DNA of 61,215 nucleotides from SIG440 sp045648175 (GTDB lineage Bacteria; Bacillota; Clostridia; Monoglobales; Monoglobaceae). Location: positions 1 to 61,215 of the forward strand of contig JAZRNN010000083.1 in assembly GCA_045648175.1 (NCBI GenBank), read 5' to 3'. This document shows positions 51,304 through 60,805 of the stretch, one piece after another (within the stretch, counting starts at the first letter, position 1; each line of letters starts with the position of its first letter). Under the pieces are notes generated by a model. That model was not told where the DNA came from. It ran no database searches and saw nothing but the letters and a program-made list of their open reading frames with translations. A program made the position numbers and the translations under genes.

Positions 51304-51316
51304 GGAGCGATGAGCT

Positions 51317-51601
51317 GTGAGTAATCTTAAGGATGAAATCAAGACTGCTTTGAGGATAAAAACAAATGATAGCGCCATCGACATTGAAATTGGAAATCTG
51401 ATAGGAGCTTGCATACAGGATATGATTCTTGCCGGAGTTGATGAAGACCTTGCTCGTTACAGCTATGATCCATTAGTTGCTCAAGCTCAAAAATTTTACG
51501 CCAAAGCCTATTTTGGTAATGGTGACGAAAGTGGTCGGTTTCAGAGGGCGTATGAAGCCCTCCGAGACCGCCTGGCAATAGGTGGTAAATTCAATGGATG
51601 A
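51317..51601 (+). CDS. head-tail connector, gp6-like
   Basis: A 94-residue protein (LKDEIKTALRIKTNDSAIDIEIGNLIGACIQDM) with the helical pattern of HK97 gp6/DUF adaptor proteins. It starts with GTG after AAGGAGCGATGAG and overlaps the next gene by 8 nt. It forms a ring under the portal. Confidence 0.82.
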   Translation: MSNLKDEIKTALRIKTNDSAIDIEIGNLIGACIQDMILAGVDEDLARYSYDPLVAQAQKFYAKAYFGNGDESGRFQRAYEALRDRLAIGGKFNG

Positions 51602-51899
51602 GATTATTATCTTGATTAGCAAAGGCGAACGTTACACAGATGAAAACGGCAACGAAAAGTTTGAAATCGCTGAAACCGAAATTTTTGCAACTGTAAGAAA
51701 CGTAGGCCAGCGTGAATTTGCTGCGGCTTCGCAAATCGGGCTCAAGCCTGAGTTTATGGTTGAAATATGGGATTTTGAATATAATGGGGCGGAAACAATA
51801 AAATTTCGCGACAAACTATATTCCGTATACAGAACCTATCAAAAGGGAGATAAGCTCGAGTTATATCTCACACATAGGAGCGGTGTTAATGAAACTTGA
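51594..51899 (+). CDS. head-tail adaptor/stopper-like protein
   Basis: A 101-residue beta-rich protein (EIFATVRNVGQREFAAASQIGLKPEFMVEI) of the SPP1 gp16/Siphovirus head-tail stopper type. ATG 51594 is chosen, with GGTGG 10 nt upstream. It overlaps the next gene. Confidence 0.8.
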   Translation: MDEIIILISKGERYTDENGNEKFEIAETEIFATVRNVGQREFAAASQIGLKPEFMVEIWDFEYNGAETIKFRDKLYSVYRTYQKGDKLELYLTHRSGVNET

Positions 51900-52278
51900 C
51901 CAAATGAGTGCTGATGATATAGTCAACGAGATAATGGGGCAGCTGGTGGAATATTCCGAAGAGGTTGACGAAATTATGCAGGATGAAATCGACCAGGTTT
52001 CTAAAGATGCTAAAAAGGATTTGTCAACAAACCCGATTATACCTGAGAGAACCGGTGAATATAAAAAAAGTTTTCGTATAAAAAAAGTTGCTCAGGGAAG
52101 CGGATACAAAAGAAATGTTTTGTACAACAAACTTCATCAATTGACCCATCTTCTTGAAAATGGACACCTGACCAGAGCAGGCACGAGAACACGCAAATTT
52201 CCACACTGGGAGCGGGCTCAGAAAATTGTTGACGAGTTGCCCGATCGAGTGGCTAATAGACTGGAAACGGGGGATTAA
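51889..52278 (+). CDS. HK97 gp10-like tail completion protein
   Basis: A 129-residue protein with an acidic helical start and the HK97 gp10 core TGEYKKSFRIKKVAQG ... HLLENGH. It joins head and tail. ATG 51889 is 7 nt after AGGAGCGG; an in-frame GTG at 51883 is too close. Confidence 0.85.
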   Translation: MKLDQMSADDIVNEIMGQLVEYSEEVDEIMQDEIDQVSKDAKKDLSTNPIIPERTGEYKKSFRIKKVAQGSGYKRNVLYNKLHQLTHLLENGHLTRAGTRTRKFPHWERAQKIVDELPDRVANRLETGD

Positions 52279-52279
52279 A

Positions 52280-52591
52280 ATGACTCATAAAGAATTGAAG
52301 AATTTACTTGAAGCACCGGGATATCCGGTTGCTTATTACGCTTTTAAAGAGTCAAAAACGCCCCCGTTTTTGGCTTTTGTGCGGGAAGATGATGATAGTA
52401 TTCCTGCAGATGATGGCGTGTATGCAAGCTGGCACAATTATAGAGTAGAGCTTTATATGGATGAAAAAAATCCTGACATTGAGGCGGTCTTTGAAAATTT
52501 GTTTAATGAAAACGATATATATTATGAGGTTGAAGAAACTTATGTGGAAAGCGAAAGATTACACCTAATAATTTTCCGCATCCAAATATAG
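52280..52591 (+). CDS. tail completion/terminator-like protein
   Basis: A 103-residue protein (MTHKELKNLLEAPGYPVAYYAFKE...) in the place of the tail terminator between gp10-like and tube genes, with PPFLAFVRED and a final beta strand. The family is likely but was not confirmed. Confidence 0.7.
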   Translation: MTHKELKNLLEAPGYPVAYYAFKESKTPPFLAFVREDDDSIPADDGVYASWHNYRVELYMDEKNPDIEAVFENLFNENDIYYEVEETYVESERLHLIIFRIQI

Positions 52592-52600
52592 GAGGTAAAT

Positions 52601-53182
52601 ATGACTGAAAAAAATAATAAAATCAAGTTTGGACTTAAAAATGTACACCGTGCAAAAATTATCAATACCGATGGTGTCATTACTTATGGTACGCCCACCC
52701 CTATCAAAGGGGCTGTAACCCTTTCTGTCAGTCCGGAAGTAACAAGGACAGCAATTCCTGCAGATGATAACCCCGAATATTCAGTTATGATTGAGGATAA
52801 CGGATATGCCGGAGATATTGAATTTCAGTATTTAAGCGATGAAGATCGTGTTGAAATTTTTGGCAACACCATAAATGACGATGGCGTTCTTATAGAAAAC
52901 AAGGACGACACACCAAATCCCATTGCTTTGCTTTTTGAGTTCAGCGGCGATGTACACGGAACAAGACACATCTTGTATAACTGTCTTTGTACAAAGCCTA
53001 ATGTTGAAAGCGAAACGGGAAAAACAAACAAAACGGATAAAATACCTATTACAGCTCGCCCAGCTGAAGATACCGGGCACGTCAAGGCAAAGGTTTCCAA
53101 CTCTACAACCACAAAGGCAACATATGACGGTTGGTATAAAAATGTTTATATTCCTGAAATTACCGCTGCAGCAGAGGAGTAA
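52601..53182 (+). CDS. major tail tube protein
   Basis: A 193-residue protein of the phi13-type tail family: KIKFGLKNVHRAKI, GAVTLSVSPE, VEIFGNTINDDG and a late HILYNCLCTKP. It makes the tail tube. The chaperone gene follows. Confidence 0.9.
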   Translation: MTEKNNKIKFGLKNVHRAKIINTDGVITYGTPTPIKGAVTLSVSPEVTRTAIPADDNPEYSVMIEDNGYAGDIEFQYLSDEDRVEIFGNTINDDGVLIENKDDTPNPIALLFEFSGDVHGTRHILYNCLCTKPNVESETGKTNKTDKIPITARPAEDTGHVKAKVSNSTTTKATYDGWYKNVYIPEITAAAEE

Positions 53183-53187
53183 GCTAA

Positions 53188-53541
53188 ATGGAAACGTTAA
53201 TTAAAATTGATGGAAAAGAAATTCCCTTTAAAGCTACGGCTAACACACCAAGGCTTTATCGGATTAAGTTTCGCAGAGATTTGATGCATGATATGTCAAG
53301 GCTCGCAAAGCAACACAAAAAGAAAAAGTTTGACATTCCGGATTTGGAAATTTTTGAAAACATCGCTTATATTATGGCTTTGCAGTCGAATGCAAACATC
53401 GGTAGCATTGACGAGTGGATGGACAGCTTTAAAATGTTCGATATCTATGAAATATTGCCTCAGTTGATTGAACTTTGGGGAGCTAATGTAGAAACCCAGG
53501 TTGAATCAAAAAAAAACAAGATGACAGTGATTCAGAAATAA
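53188..53541 (+). CDS. tail assembly chaperone (gpG)
   Basis: A 117-residue protein (METLIKIDGKEIPFKATANTPRLYRIKF) typical of the short chaperone in siphophages. A slippery heptamer near the stop lets some ribosomes shift into the next frame and make a longer form (see the 53517 entry). It helps tape measure folding. Confidence 0.9.
   Translation: METLIKIDGKEIPFKATANTPRLYRIKFRRDLMHDMSRLAKQHKKKKFDIPDLEIFENIAYIMALQSNANIGSIDEWMDSFKMFDIYEILPQLIELWGANVETQVESKKNKMTVIQK
53511..53517 (+). promoter_or_regulatory. A_AAA_AAC programmed -1 frameshift site
   Basis: The heptamer is in phase with the gpG frame (AAA codon 53512-53514, AAC codon 53515-53517). It lies inside an A9 run, 25 nt before the zero-frame stop. 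A -1 shift continues the frame at 53517 for 64 more codons. Confidence 0.88.
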
Positions 53542-53708
53542 GTACGCCCTTATTCCTTTTGAGATGCTTGCAAATCGGGATACCGTTATCAGACTTGGAT
53601 TATGTTACTATCGGAATGGTTGTTGATATGTATATTGAAATGCAAAACGAACGTCTGGAGGAAACCGAAGCAACCGAGGCAACGCAGGCGGATTTTGATA
53701 GTTTTTAA
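53517..53708 (+). CDS. tail chaperone extension (gpT part, via -1 frameshift)
   Basis: The shifted frame reads QDDSDSEISTPLF, then LQIGIPLSDLDYVTIGMVVDMYIEM and ends TQADFDSF-stop at 53706-53708. It has no start codon of its own, but the sequence matches the C-terminal part of Firmicute gpGT proteins (DLDxxTIGMVxDM). The fusion gpGT would be about 173 residues. This is the well-known lambda-type arrangement. Confidence 0.88.
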   Translation, partial: QDDSDSEISTPLFLLRCLQIGIPLSDLDYVTIGMVVDMYIEMQNERLEETEATEATQADFDSF

Positions 53709-53722
53709 AAGGAGGATGAGTT

Positions 53723-55579
53723 ATGGCGAAGAAAATAGCCGGAATTAACTTGGAAATTGGCGGAAACACCGCTGGTTTAAATAAGGCCTTTGAATCAACA
53801 GACAGGCAACTCCGCAAAACGGCAAATGAGCTTAAAGAAGTTGAAAGATACCTGAAACTTGACCCGACAAATACAGAGTTGCTCGCACAAAAAGAAAAAC
53901 TTCTTGCACAACAGGTTGGTCTTACATCTGACAAGATGGAACTTCTAAAAAAATCACAAGAAGCGGCCGAACAAGCGATAAAAGAAGGTACAGAAATAAG
54001 CGAAGAACAATATCGAAAACTTCAGCGTGAGATTATAGCGACAGGGAAAAACCTAGAAGACCTTGGAGAAAAACAAAAGGTAAGCACTGAAAAGATAGAT
54101 GGCTTGATGAAAGGGGCACTTGTGGGAGCAACTGCAGCCGGTGCAGGGCTGGTTGCCATGGCGACAAAAGCCGGAGCGGCCGCAGATGATATTAATACTC
54201 TTGCAAAGCAGACCGGACTATCAACAGAACAGATACAAATATTTCAATATGCATCAGACCGAATAGATGTCAGTATTGAAACTCTTACAGGAAGTATGGC
54301 GAAGCTTACCAAGAATATGGAAAGCGCACGTAATGGCAGCAAAAATCAGCAGAAGGCTTTTGATGCTCTTGGAGTTTCCATAACCGACAATAATGGTAAA
54401 CTCAGAAACAACCAAGAAGTAATGAATGAGTGTATTAATGCGCTTGCCGCTATGGAAAATGAAACTCAGCGAGATGCTTATGCTATGCAGATATTTGGCA
54501 AGAGTGCACAGGACTTGAACCCGCTTATATTGGGTGGAAGCGATGCGCTTAAACAATATGGGGAGGAAGCAAAGGCTGCTGGACTTATTTTAGACCAAGA
54601 AACCCTTGATGCTGCCAACAGGTTTAACGATAGCGTAGATAAACTTAAAGCAACTTCTGCAGGTGCTTTTGCAAAAATTGGGTCAGAAGTTGCGGAACAG
54701 TTGATTCCAATGATTGAACCACTTGCGGGATATATTGAAGATTTTGTAACGTGGTTTACTGAACATCAGACTGAATTGATAACGGCAATAACTGCTATAA
54801 CAGCAGCTCTTGTAGGGTTTAACATTGTTTCTACAATTCAGAAAGGGATAAAAGCATTTCAAGAATGGAAAACCGCAACTGAGAGTGTGACGGTGGCACA
54901 AACGCTTTTAAATGCTGTAATGGCGATGAACCCCATAGGGTTGATTGTTGCTGCCATAGCAGGTCTTGTAGCTGCGTTTGTGGTACTGTGGAACAAGTCC
55001 GATGCCTTCCGTAATTTCTGGGTAAGTGCCTGGGATTCAATAAAAAATGTCTTTAAAAAGGCAAAAGATTTTATCGTGGATGGGTTTAATTTTATTGTTG
55101 ATAAGGTGAAAAACTTTAATATTCTGGCGATAGGCAAAAACCTGATTGAGGGACTGTGGAACGGCATAGGCGATAAGGTCGAATGGCTTAAAGGAAAGGT
55201 TATGGGCGTTGTTAATAAAATAAAAAGCTGGTTTACGGGCAAGGATGGTTTTGATACCCACTCACCTTCAAAATGGAGTGAGGGGGTAACGGAAAATGTA
55301 ATGGATGGTAGTGCCATAGGATTTTCGAAGGTCAGAAGGGTATTAAGTGCCGTAAAATCTTCTGTTGGTAAGATTAAAAATACATTTTCGAGCGAAATGT
55401 CTGGTGGCAGGTTAAATGTTTTAACTGCTTCTGCAGGAAACGGTGGCAACCCGTCCGGAGGAAAAGCAAGGATTTATCCCAACGTAACCAATAACTATTA
55501 TGGTTATAAAGGCACAATTTCCGAAAACAATGCCGCAATGAAGAAAACTATAAGAAATATGGAGGTCTCATTGGCGTGA
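53723..55579 (+). CDS. tail tape measure protein
   Basis: A 618-residue protein. The N-terminal 130 residues are coiled coil (RQLRKTANELKEVERYLK), then a TP901-like region with ALVGATAAGAGLVAM and hydrophobic spans at about 385-425 (ITAITAALVGFNIV, MNPIGLIVAAIAGLVAAFVVLW). The C-terminus has a TP901-type region (FTGKDGFDTHSPSKW). The length predicts a tail of roughly 90 nm. It overlaps Dit by 4 nt. Confidence 0.94.
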   Translation: MAKKIAGINLEIGGNTAGLNKAFESTDRQLRKTANELKEVERYLKLDPTNTELLAQKEKLLAQQVGLTSDKMELLKKSQEAAEQAIKEGTEISEEQYRKLQREIIATGKNLEDLGEKQKVSTEKIDGLMKGALVGATAAGAGLVAMATKAGAAADDINTLAKQTGLSTEQIQIFQYASDRIDVSIETLTGSMAKLTKNMESARNGSKNQQKAFDALGVSITDNNGKLRNNQEVMNECINALAAMENETQRDAYAMQIFGKSAQDLNPLILGGSDALKQYGEEAKAAGLILDQETLDAANRFNDSVDKLKATSAGAFAKIGSEVAEQLIPMIEPLAGYIEDFVTWFTEHQTELITAITAITAALVGFNIVSTIQKGIKAFQEWKTATESVTVAQTLLNAVMAMNPIGLIVAAIAGLVAAFVVLWNKSDAFRNFWVSAWDSIKNVFKKAKDFIVDGFNFIVDKVKNFNILAIGKNLIEGLWNGIGDKVEWLKGKVMGVVNKIKSWFTGKDGFDTHSPSKWSEGVTENVMDGSAIGFSKVRRVLSAVKSSVGKIKNTFSSEMSGGRLNVLTASAGNGGNPSGGKARIYPNVTNNYYGYKGTISENNAAMKKTIRNMEVSLA

Positions 55580-56436
55580 GTAATAAGTACATAGAATTCA
55601 ATGGAATCACATTTGGGGGCGAAAACTGGATTAATAAACATGATGGTACTGGAAAGATGTATACTCCGTATATTATTACGGAGTTTCATCCTAACGAGGT
55701 GAATGCTTCCTATCAACAGGATGATTTTATTACGGACGGAGCTCTGTTTTCCAACTTCAGGTATAATGCGAGAATAGTCTCTTTAAAAGGATATATCCTT
55801 CCCCGAGGTATTGAAGATATCGAGGAGCTGAGGAAAAAACTTTACAGAAAACTGAACGGAAAGAAAAACGAAAAGCTTACTTATTACGATGGGCACAAGA
55901 AATATTTCTGTATAGCATTTGCGGATGCTCCGGTATGTGCAAATGCAGTCAAAAAGTCGATAGAGTTTAATATAAACTTTACCATCCCGGATTTCTTTTG
56001 GTACGATAACGAAAAGATAAGCCTCCCAGTTGGAAAAACAACCAAGTTGCTCCAAACGTCTTTTTCACTTCCAATGATGTTTGGCCAAAGAATCTCTGAG
56101 GCAACTATTAAAAACGATAATGAGTTTGAAATTTATCCAGTACTTACTTTTGTTGCAAAAAATATTACAAAAGATGGTAGCATTTATATTAAGAATCAAA
56201 CTACCGGTCAGCAAGTTATATTGACGGGATTAGATGTGTACGATAGCAAACAAATTGTAGTCGACTGCAAAAAAATGACGGCCACAATGGATGGGGTTAA
56301 TGTTATAAATTATTTTAATGACTTTAGTGATTTTTCACTTGTTCCAGGGTTAAATGTTTTAGAATGTGTTGACAGTAACGGAAATCGAGAAACGATGGTT
56401 GCCGTTGAATATTACCAACCGTATGTCGGGATATAG
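55576..56436 (+). CDS. distal tail protein (Dit)
   Basis: A 286-residue protein (YIEFNGITFGGENWINKHDGTG ... RIVSLKGYILPRGI ... YFCIAFADAPVC) of the siphovirus Dit family, which forms the hub at the tail tip. It starts with GTG/TTG-type codon overlap at 55576. The Tal-like gene follows 12 nt later. Confidence 0.88.
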   Translation: MSNKYIEFNGITFGGENWINKHDGTGKMYTPYIITEFHPNEVNASYQQDDFITDGALFSNFRYNARIVSLKGYILPRGIEDIEELRKKLYRKLNGKKNEKLTYYDGHKKYFCIAFADAPVCANAVKKSIEFNINFTIPDFFWYDNEKISLPVGKTTKLLQTSFSLPMMFGQRISEATIKNDNEFEIYPVLTFVAKNITKDGSIYIKNQTTGQQVILTGLDVYDSKQIVVDCKKMTATMDGVNVINYFNDFSDFSLVPGLNVLECVDSNGNRETMVAVEYYQPYVGI

Positions 56437-56447
56437 GGGAGAGACTT

Positions 56448-57695
56448 ATGCTTAGAATTTTAAATCAGGATTTTGAAATTCTTGAAACAATAACAGAGCA
56501 TACATCAGTTGAATTTGTGAAAATTTTTAATGATTATGGCTCTTTTACGATTCAGATTCCTCTTGCTGCAGAACCCAAAGAAATACAACGTAACAGAATT
56601 TTGCAACATAAAAATAACTATGGCATAATACGCTACATTTCACAAAGCGATGGATATATTGTTGTTCAAGGGCACGATTTAAAGAATCTTCTTAATCAGA
56701 GATGTATACAAAATTCAAGGAGCGGAATTTCTGAAACTGTAATTAAAGAATATGTTGCAGAAGCTACAGCTGGAAACGGTAGAGGTTTTCCTAATTTTAG
56801 CATAGCTACAGACCAAGCCAGGGGATTGAGTGTTAATTATAAAATTGAAAAACTTATAATGGCAGACAAAGCGATTAGAGAAATTTGCGGCAGGAACGAT
56901 TGGGGATATGATGTAGCGGTTAATAACGGCACAATGGTATTCGATGTACTTGTTCCTAATGTTTTAGACGTTATATATTCAAAACGACACGAGAATATAA
57001 AGGACTATGAATATATTTGCGATGCTCTTGAGGAACGCAATGCGGTAGTCAATTATGCTGAGTGGGAAGGACTGGAGGTTGAAAGTGATAAGGCGAACGA
57101 TGAAGCTGTTGTAAAAGCTGGAAGGGGTTATTTTGCTAATGGGGAAGAATTTGAAATCTTGGAAGACGTTACCATTAGTACCTACACAGAGAACCCAACA
57201 TATATTTATGCACGAAAAAATGTAAGCAGCGGGGTCATAGACATTATAAGAAACAACTCGCCATTATACAATACTTTGACAACACACTATAGCCTAATAG
57301 CCAAAATATCAACATGGGGAGCGGTTACTTTAAGTGACAGATATACGATTATAAGATTTTCGCCAATGGAAGAAAGCGGCATAGAAAGGCGTGAAATCGC
57401 AACTAATTATTCCGGCACATATGAGGAAATAAGAGAAGCTTGTCTAAATGATATTGCAGGAACTGTAGCAGAGAGTGTGGAAGCGGAGATTCTTACGATT
57501 ACCGATTACGGAACCAGATGGAATTTAGGTGATTATGTTAAAGTACGTGTAAGGGTAATGGGCGGAGAGTTAACCGTTACAAAACAGATAACCCAGGTGA
57601 CGGAAGTTTATGAAACAAATAGTCACAAGCTCATTCCGGTTTTTGGACCCATTAGAGAAACTGCTTTTAAAAAGTTGGCGAGAGGACGTTTGTAA
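56448..57695 (+). CDS. tail-tip protein, Gp37/Tal-like
   Basis: A 415-residue baseplate protein: MLRILNQDFEILETITEHTSVEFVKIFNDYGSF-type opening (length shown in part) is typical of the siphovirus ReqiPepy6 Gp37-like family. The C-terminal half has IRDYGTRWNLGDYVKVRVRV-like strand units. It binds Dit and guides the fibres. No lytic domain is visible. Confidence 0.8.
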   Translation: MLRILNQDFEILETITEHTSVEFVKIFNDYGSFTIQIPLAAEPKEIQRNRILQHKNNYGIIRYISQSDGYIVVQGHDLKNLLNQRCIQNSRSGISETVIKEYVAEATAGNGRGFPNFSIATDQARGLSVNYKIEKLIMADKAIREICGRNDWGYDVAVNNGTMVFDVLVPNVLDVIYSKRHENIKDYEYICDALEERNAVVNYAEWEGLEVESDKANDEAVVKAGRGYFANGEEFEILEDVTISTYTENPTYIYARKNVSSGVIDIIRNNSPLYNTLTTHYSLIAKISTWGAVTLSDRYTIIRFSPMEESGIERREIATNYSGTYEEIREACLNDIAGTVAESVEAEILTITDYGTRWNLGDYVKVRVRVMGGELTVTKQITQVTEVYETNSHKLIPVFGPIRETAFKKLARGRL

Positions 57696-57709
57696 GGAGG
57701 ATTTTTAAA

Positions 57710-58588
57710 ATGGCAATAACATACAGCTTTGCAGATAATGCGATTTATGGAACAGAGGACATAAACGATATAACAAAAAGTCTTGTGGGTGCGGGCATTG
57801 CCCCATTTGTTTCAAAGGATAGCTATAACGTTTCTGATTTAAATGCAATGACAGCGGCGTTGGTGAGCTCGGGTGTTCAGCTTAATGGGTGTATGTGCAC
57901 AGTACATGATAAAGGGACACAGGATATGACAGTTTTTGTTGCACAGGGAATAGTGTTTTTTGAAAGCGGAGTAAGACTTACGGTTGACAGCGCCGGATAT
58001 ATTGTGGCAGTACCGCCAAATACGTCAGGGGTTATATATGCATATTACAACAAGGCTTTGCAGACGGCGGATATTTTATTTGCCGAGAGCTTGCCGGAAA
58101 ATGGTGAAGTAGTTCTGCTTGCTGAAATCTCAGCCGAGGGAGAGATTTGTGATAAAAGAGAGTTTGCTCAGTCGAAGATTGCAACCCTGGGGAAAAATCT
58201 GACGTATGAAGCAGAACTTACAGAAAGACCTCAATACCTTTATGAGGGAAATTCGTCAACAGGAAAGGCAAGGTATGCCATAAATGAAGCAAAGGTTGAT
58301 TTAAGTAAATTCAGGTATGTGTTGATTGTCAGCACAGAAATTGTTGACAGAAAACCAAAATACGGGGGTATTTTCGACATTGCTGCAAAGCAATTTGTAT
58401 TTTCGCATCAAAGAATAACGACATATGATACGGTAATATATAACACAAAAAAACTGATAACGGGTTCAAATGATATAGAATATGGCTTTGATATACTTGA
58501 TGGGACATTAGTAGTTTATGCATATTGCGCGCCTAAAAGTGTACCATATATCCACAGTCGTACCAGTTTTAACCTTACATTTATTTAG
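57710..58588 (+). CDS. baseplate or tail protein of unknown family
   Basis: A 292-residue protein (MAITYSFADNAIYGTEDINDI...) between the Tal-like and fibre genes. The N-terminal half resembles upper-baseplate segments with LNAMTAALVSSGVQLNG. The rest is strand rich (RYVLIVSTEIV). It probably connects fibre and baseplate. ATG follows AAGGAGG. Confidence 0.65.
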   Translation: MAITYSFADNAIYGTEDINDITKSLVGAGIAPFVSKDSYNVSDLNAMTAALVSSGVQLNGCMCTVHDKGTQDMTVFVAQGIVFFESGVRLTVDSAGYIVAVPPNTSGVIYAYYNKALQTADILFAESLPENGEVVLLAEISAEGEICDKREFAQSKIATLGKNLTYEAELTERPQYLYEGNSSTGKARYAINEAKVDLSKFRYVLIVSTEIVDRKPKYGGIFDIAAKQFVFSHQRITTYDTVIYNTKKLITGSNDIEYGFDILDGTLVVYAYCAPKSVPYIHSRTSFNLTFI

Positions 58589-58600
58589 AGGGGGAGTTTT

Positions 58601-60805
58601 ATGCTTAAGTTTAAGGTAGAAAACCAGATAATTAAGCGCACAGATAACTTTTTGCCTGTTGCAGACAGCCGCAATTATTTAAGGGCAGAGTTTATGATGA
58701 GCGAGGAATGGAAGGGCGAGATTACAGCAATATTTGGATATGGCGGCAGTTTTTATCGTGTGCTTCTGTTTGATATGAATTCGTGCATTGTGCCATGGGA
58801 GGTAATAAAGGCACCGATGTTTACAGTTTCATTGTTTTGCGGAACAGAAAGCCTTGTTACTGCCAATGTTGCGACGGTTGAGATAGAGGCTTCAGGGATG
58901 AAGGAAGGCACAGAATCGCTGGCGCCTACTCCGGAAATATGGCAGCAGTATATGTCTAAAATGCAGAAAAGTATTGAAAATTCAGTTCCGTACATAGGAG
59001 AAAACGGCAACTGGTTTGAATATGATGTTGACAAAGAGACATATGTTGATACGGGTATTCCTGCTCAGGGAGACATCGGACCACAGGGACCGCAGGGCGA
59101 AAAAGGTGACAAGGGAGAACAAGGTCCTCGGGGGCCTCAAGGCATTCAAGGTCTTAAAGGTGATAAAGGAGATACAGGCGAACAAGGTCCTAAGGGCGAA
59201 GATGGAACATCTGTAAAAATAGAAGGGTTTGTTGAAAGCGAAGAAGACTTAAAAAATTTAACTAATATACAAATAGGTGACGGATATATAGTTCAATCAA
59301 CTGGCCACCTGTTTATATATTCAGATTTTAATAAATTTATTGACGCTGGTGAAGTAAGAGGTCCCAGAGGAGAACAAGGACCTAAAGGAGAACAGGGTCC
59401 GCAAGGTATTCAAGGTGTTCAAGGCGAAATAGGTCCTCAAGGGATACAAGGTCCTAGAGGCGAGCAAGGACCACCTGGAAAAGATGGAGAACAAGGCCCA
59501 CTAGGACCACAGGGCGAAACGGGACCTGTTGGACCTAAGGGTGACCAAGGTGAAAAGGGACCTAAGGGAGATGAGGGACCCCAGGGTATTCAAGGTCCCC
59601 AAGGGGAAATAGGTCCGCAAGGCATTCAAGGCGTTCAGGGAATACAGGGTCCTAAAGGCGATACGGGTGAAGCGGGTGCTGATGGCTTAACACCCCACAT
59701 AGGCGAAAACGGAAATTGGTGGATAGGTGACACAGATACAGGAGTTAAGGCAGAAGGCAAGGATGGCACGAATGGTGACGAAAATATAATTCCGTTATGG
59801 AAACCGCACACCCAATATGAGGTAGGAGATATAGTCAGGTATATATGGGATACAGAGTCTCCATTTCCTTATGGATCTCCTGGTCTTTTTGAGTTGATAA
59901 TAAAATGCAAACAGCGTCATGTCAGTGAAGAAACAGGAACTCATGTTAACGAGATATTTGACATTCCTGATTATTGGGAGATGGGACGTGCAGGTGAGGC
60001 AGGATTTGCCAATTATTTAACTTGTGATGACACTAGTATAAATGTTATCTCAGGCAACGCAGTGCGAAACCTCATGAAGCGTGTTGATGTGTTGGACGAG
60101 TTTAAAAATGGTCTTGCGGATGAGGAAAATGGTCTTATGGCAACTTTTTGTACAAAGACTGAATTGATACTGCAAGGTGAAAGACTGCAGTATTATGGTG
60201 ATGCTGATATAATTCCAAGTGACGCAAGTCTTTTCAGTTTTACAACAGATAGTGAAACTATGACCGCAAGCATTAGTGTTACCGATGAAGGCAAGGTAAA
60301 AATGAAATATACAAATATTATAGATAAAGTAGTTGTTCCATACAAATACATCAATTCTGCTAATGAAGAATTTATAGTTACTCAATTTGAGCCGGATGCA
60401 TTTGATGGATGTGGGGGTTTACTAAAGATAACAATTCCCAATAGTGTGACAAGCATTTGTCAGCGTGCGTTTCCCAACTGCGAACACTTAACTGAAATAG
60501 TAATCCCATCAAGCATAACAAGCATTGATTTTGGAGCATTTCAGAACTGTATTAATTTAAAAAGCGTAATAATTCCTGATAGTGTTACAAGCATTGGTGA
60601 GGAAGTATTTTATGGTTGTGACAGTCTGAATAAAATAATATGCGCAGAGGGTTCGTGTGCGGATAATTTCGCTAAAGAGAATGGAATTGCGGTTGAATAT
60701 ACCAACGAGGTAACAAAAGGCTATGTTAATGAACAAATCGGCGACATAGAAACTGCTCTTGATAATATTATAACCAAATATGGATTGGGCGGTGATACCA
60801 TATGA
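58601..60805 (+). CDS. collagen-like tail fibre with LRR-type end
   Basis: A 734-residue protein. After about 160 residues of baseplate-type domain, a Gly-X-Y collagen-like run starts at about 160, is broken by a small beta domain at about 206-255 (QSTGHLFIYSDFNKF) and continues to about 365. A middle region follows (WKPHTQYEVGDIVRYIW, carbohydrate-binding-like). The end has three BspA-type leucine-rich units (LLKITIPNSVTSICQRAF and two like it). It is likely a trimeric receptor-binding fibre. It overlaps the next gene by 4 nt. Confidence 0.85.
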   Translation: MLKFKVENQIIKRTDNFLPVADSRNYLRAEFMMSEEWKGEITAIFGYGGSFYRVLLFDMNSCIVPWEVIKAPMFTVSLFCGTESLVTANVATVEIEASGMKEGTESLAPTPEIWQQYMSKMQKSIENSVPYIGENGNWFEYDVDKETYVDTGIPAQGDIGPQGPQGEKGDKGEQGPRGPQGIQGLKGDKGDTGEQGPKGEDGTSVKIEGFVESEEDLKNLTNIQIGDGYIVQSTGHLFIYSDFNKFIDAGEVRGPRGEQGPKGEQGPQGIQGVQGEIGPQGIQGPRGEQGPPGKDGEQGPLGPQGETGPVGPKGDQGEKGPKGDEGPQGIQGPQGEIGPQGIQGVQGIQGPKGDTGEAGADGLTPHIGENGNWWIGDTDTGVKAEGKDGTNGDENIIPLWKPHTQYEVGDIVRYIWDTESPFPYGSPGLFELIIKCKQRHVSEETGTHVNEIFDIPDYWEMGRAGEAGFANYLTCDDTSINVISGNAVRNLMKRVDVLDEFKNGLADEENGLMATFCTKTELILQGERLQYYGDADIIPSDASLFSFTTDSETMTASISVTDEGKVKMKYTNIIDKVVVPYKYINSANEEFIVTQFEPDAFDGCGGLLKITIPNSVTSICQRAFPNCEHLTEIVIPSSITSIDFGAFQNCINLKSVIIPDSVTSIGEEVFYGCDSLNKIICAEGSCADNFAKENGIAVEYTNEVTKGYVNEQIGDIETALDNIITKYGLGGDTI

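Noticed and set aside
54859..55449. 196-residue minus-strand frame in the tape measure gene
   Set aside because: It is a shadow frame on the opposite strand within an intact, family-matching gene.
59060..59690. Short direct repeats resembling a CRISPR array
   Set aside because: The repeats have a 9-nt-based period and encode Gly-X-Y collagen-like sequence in frame; no constant repeat or spacers.
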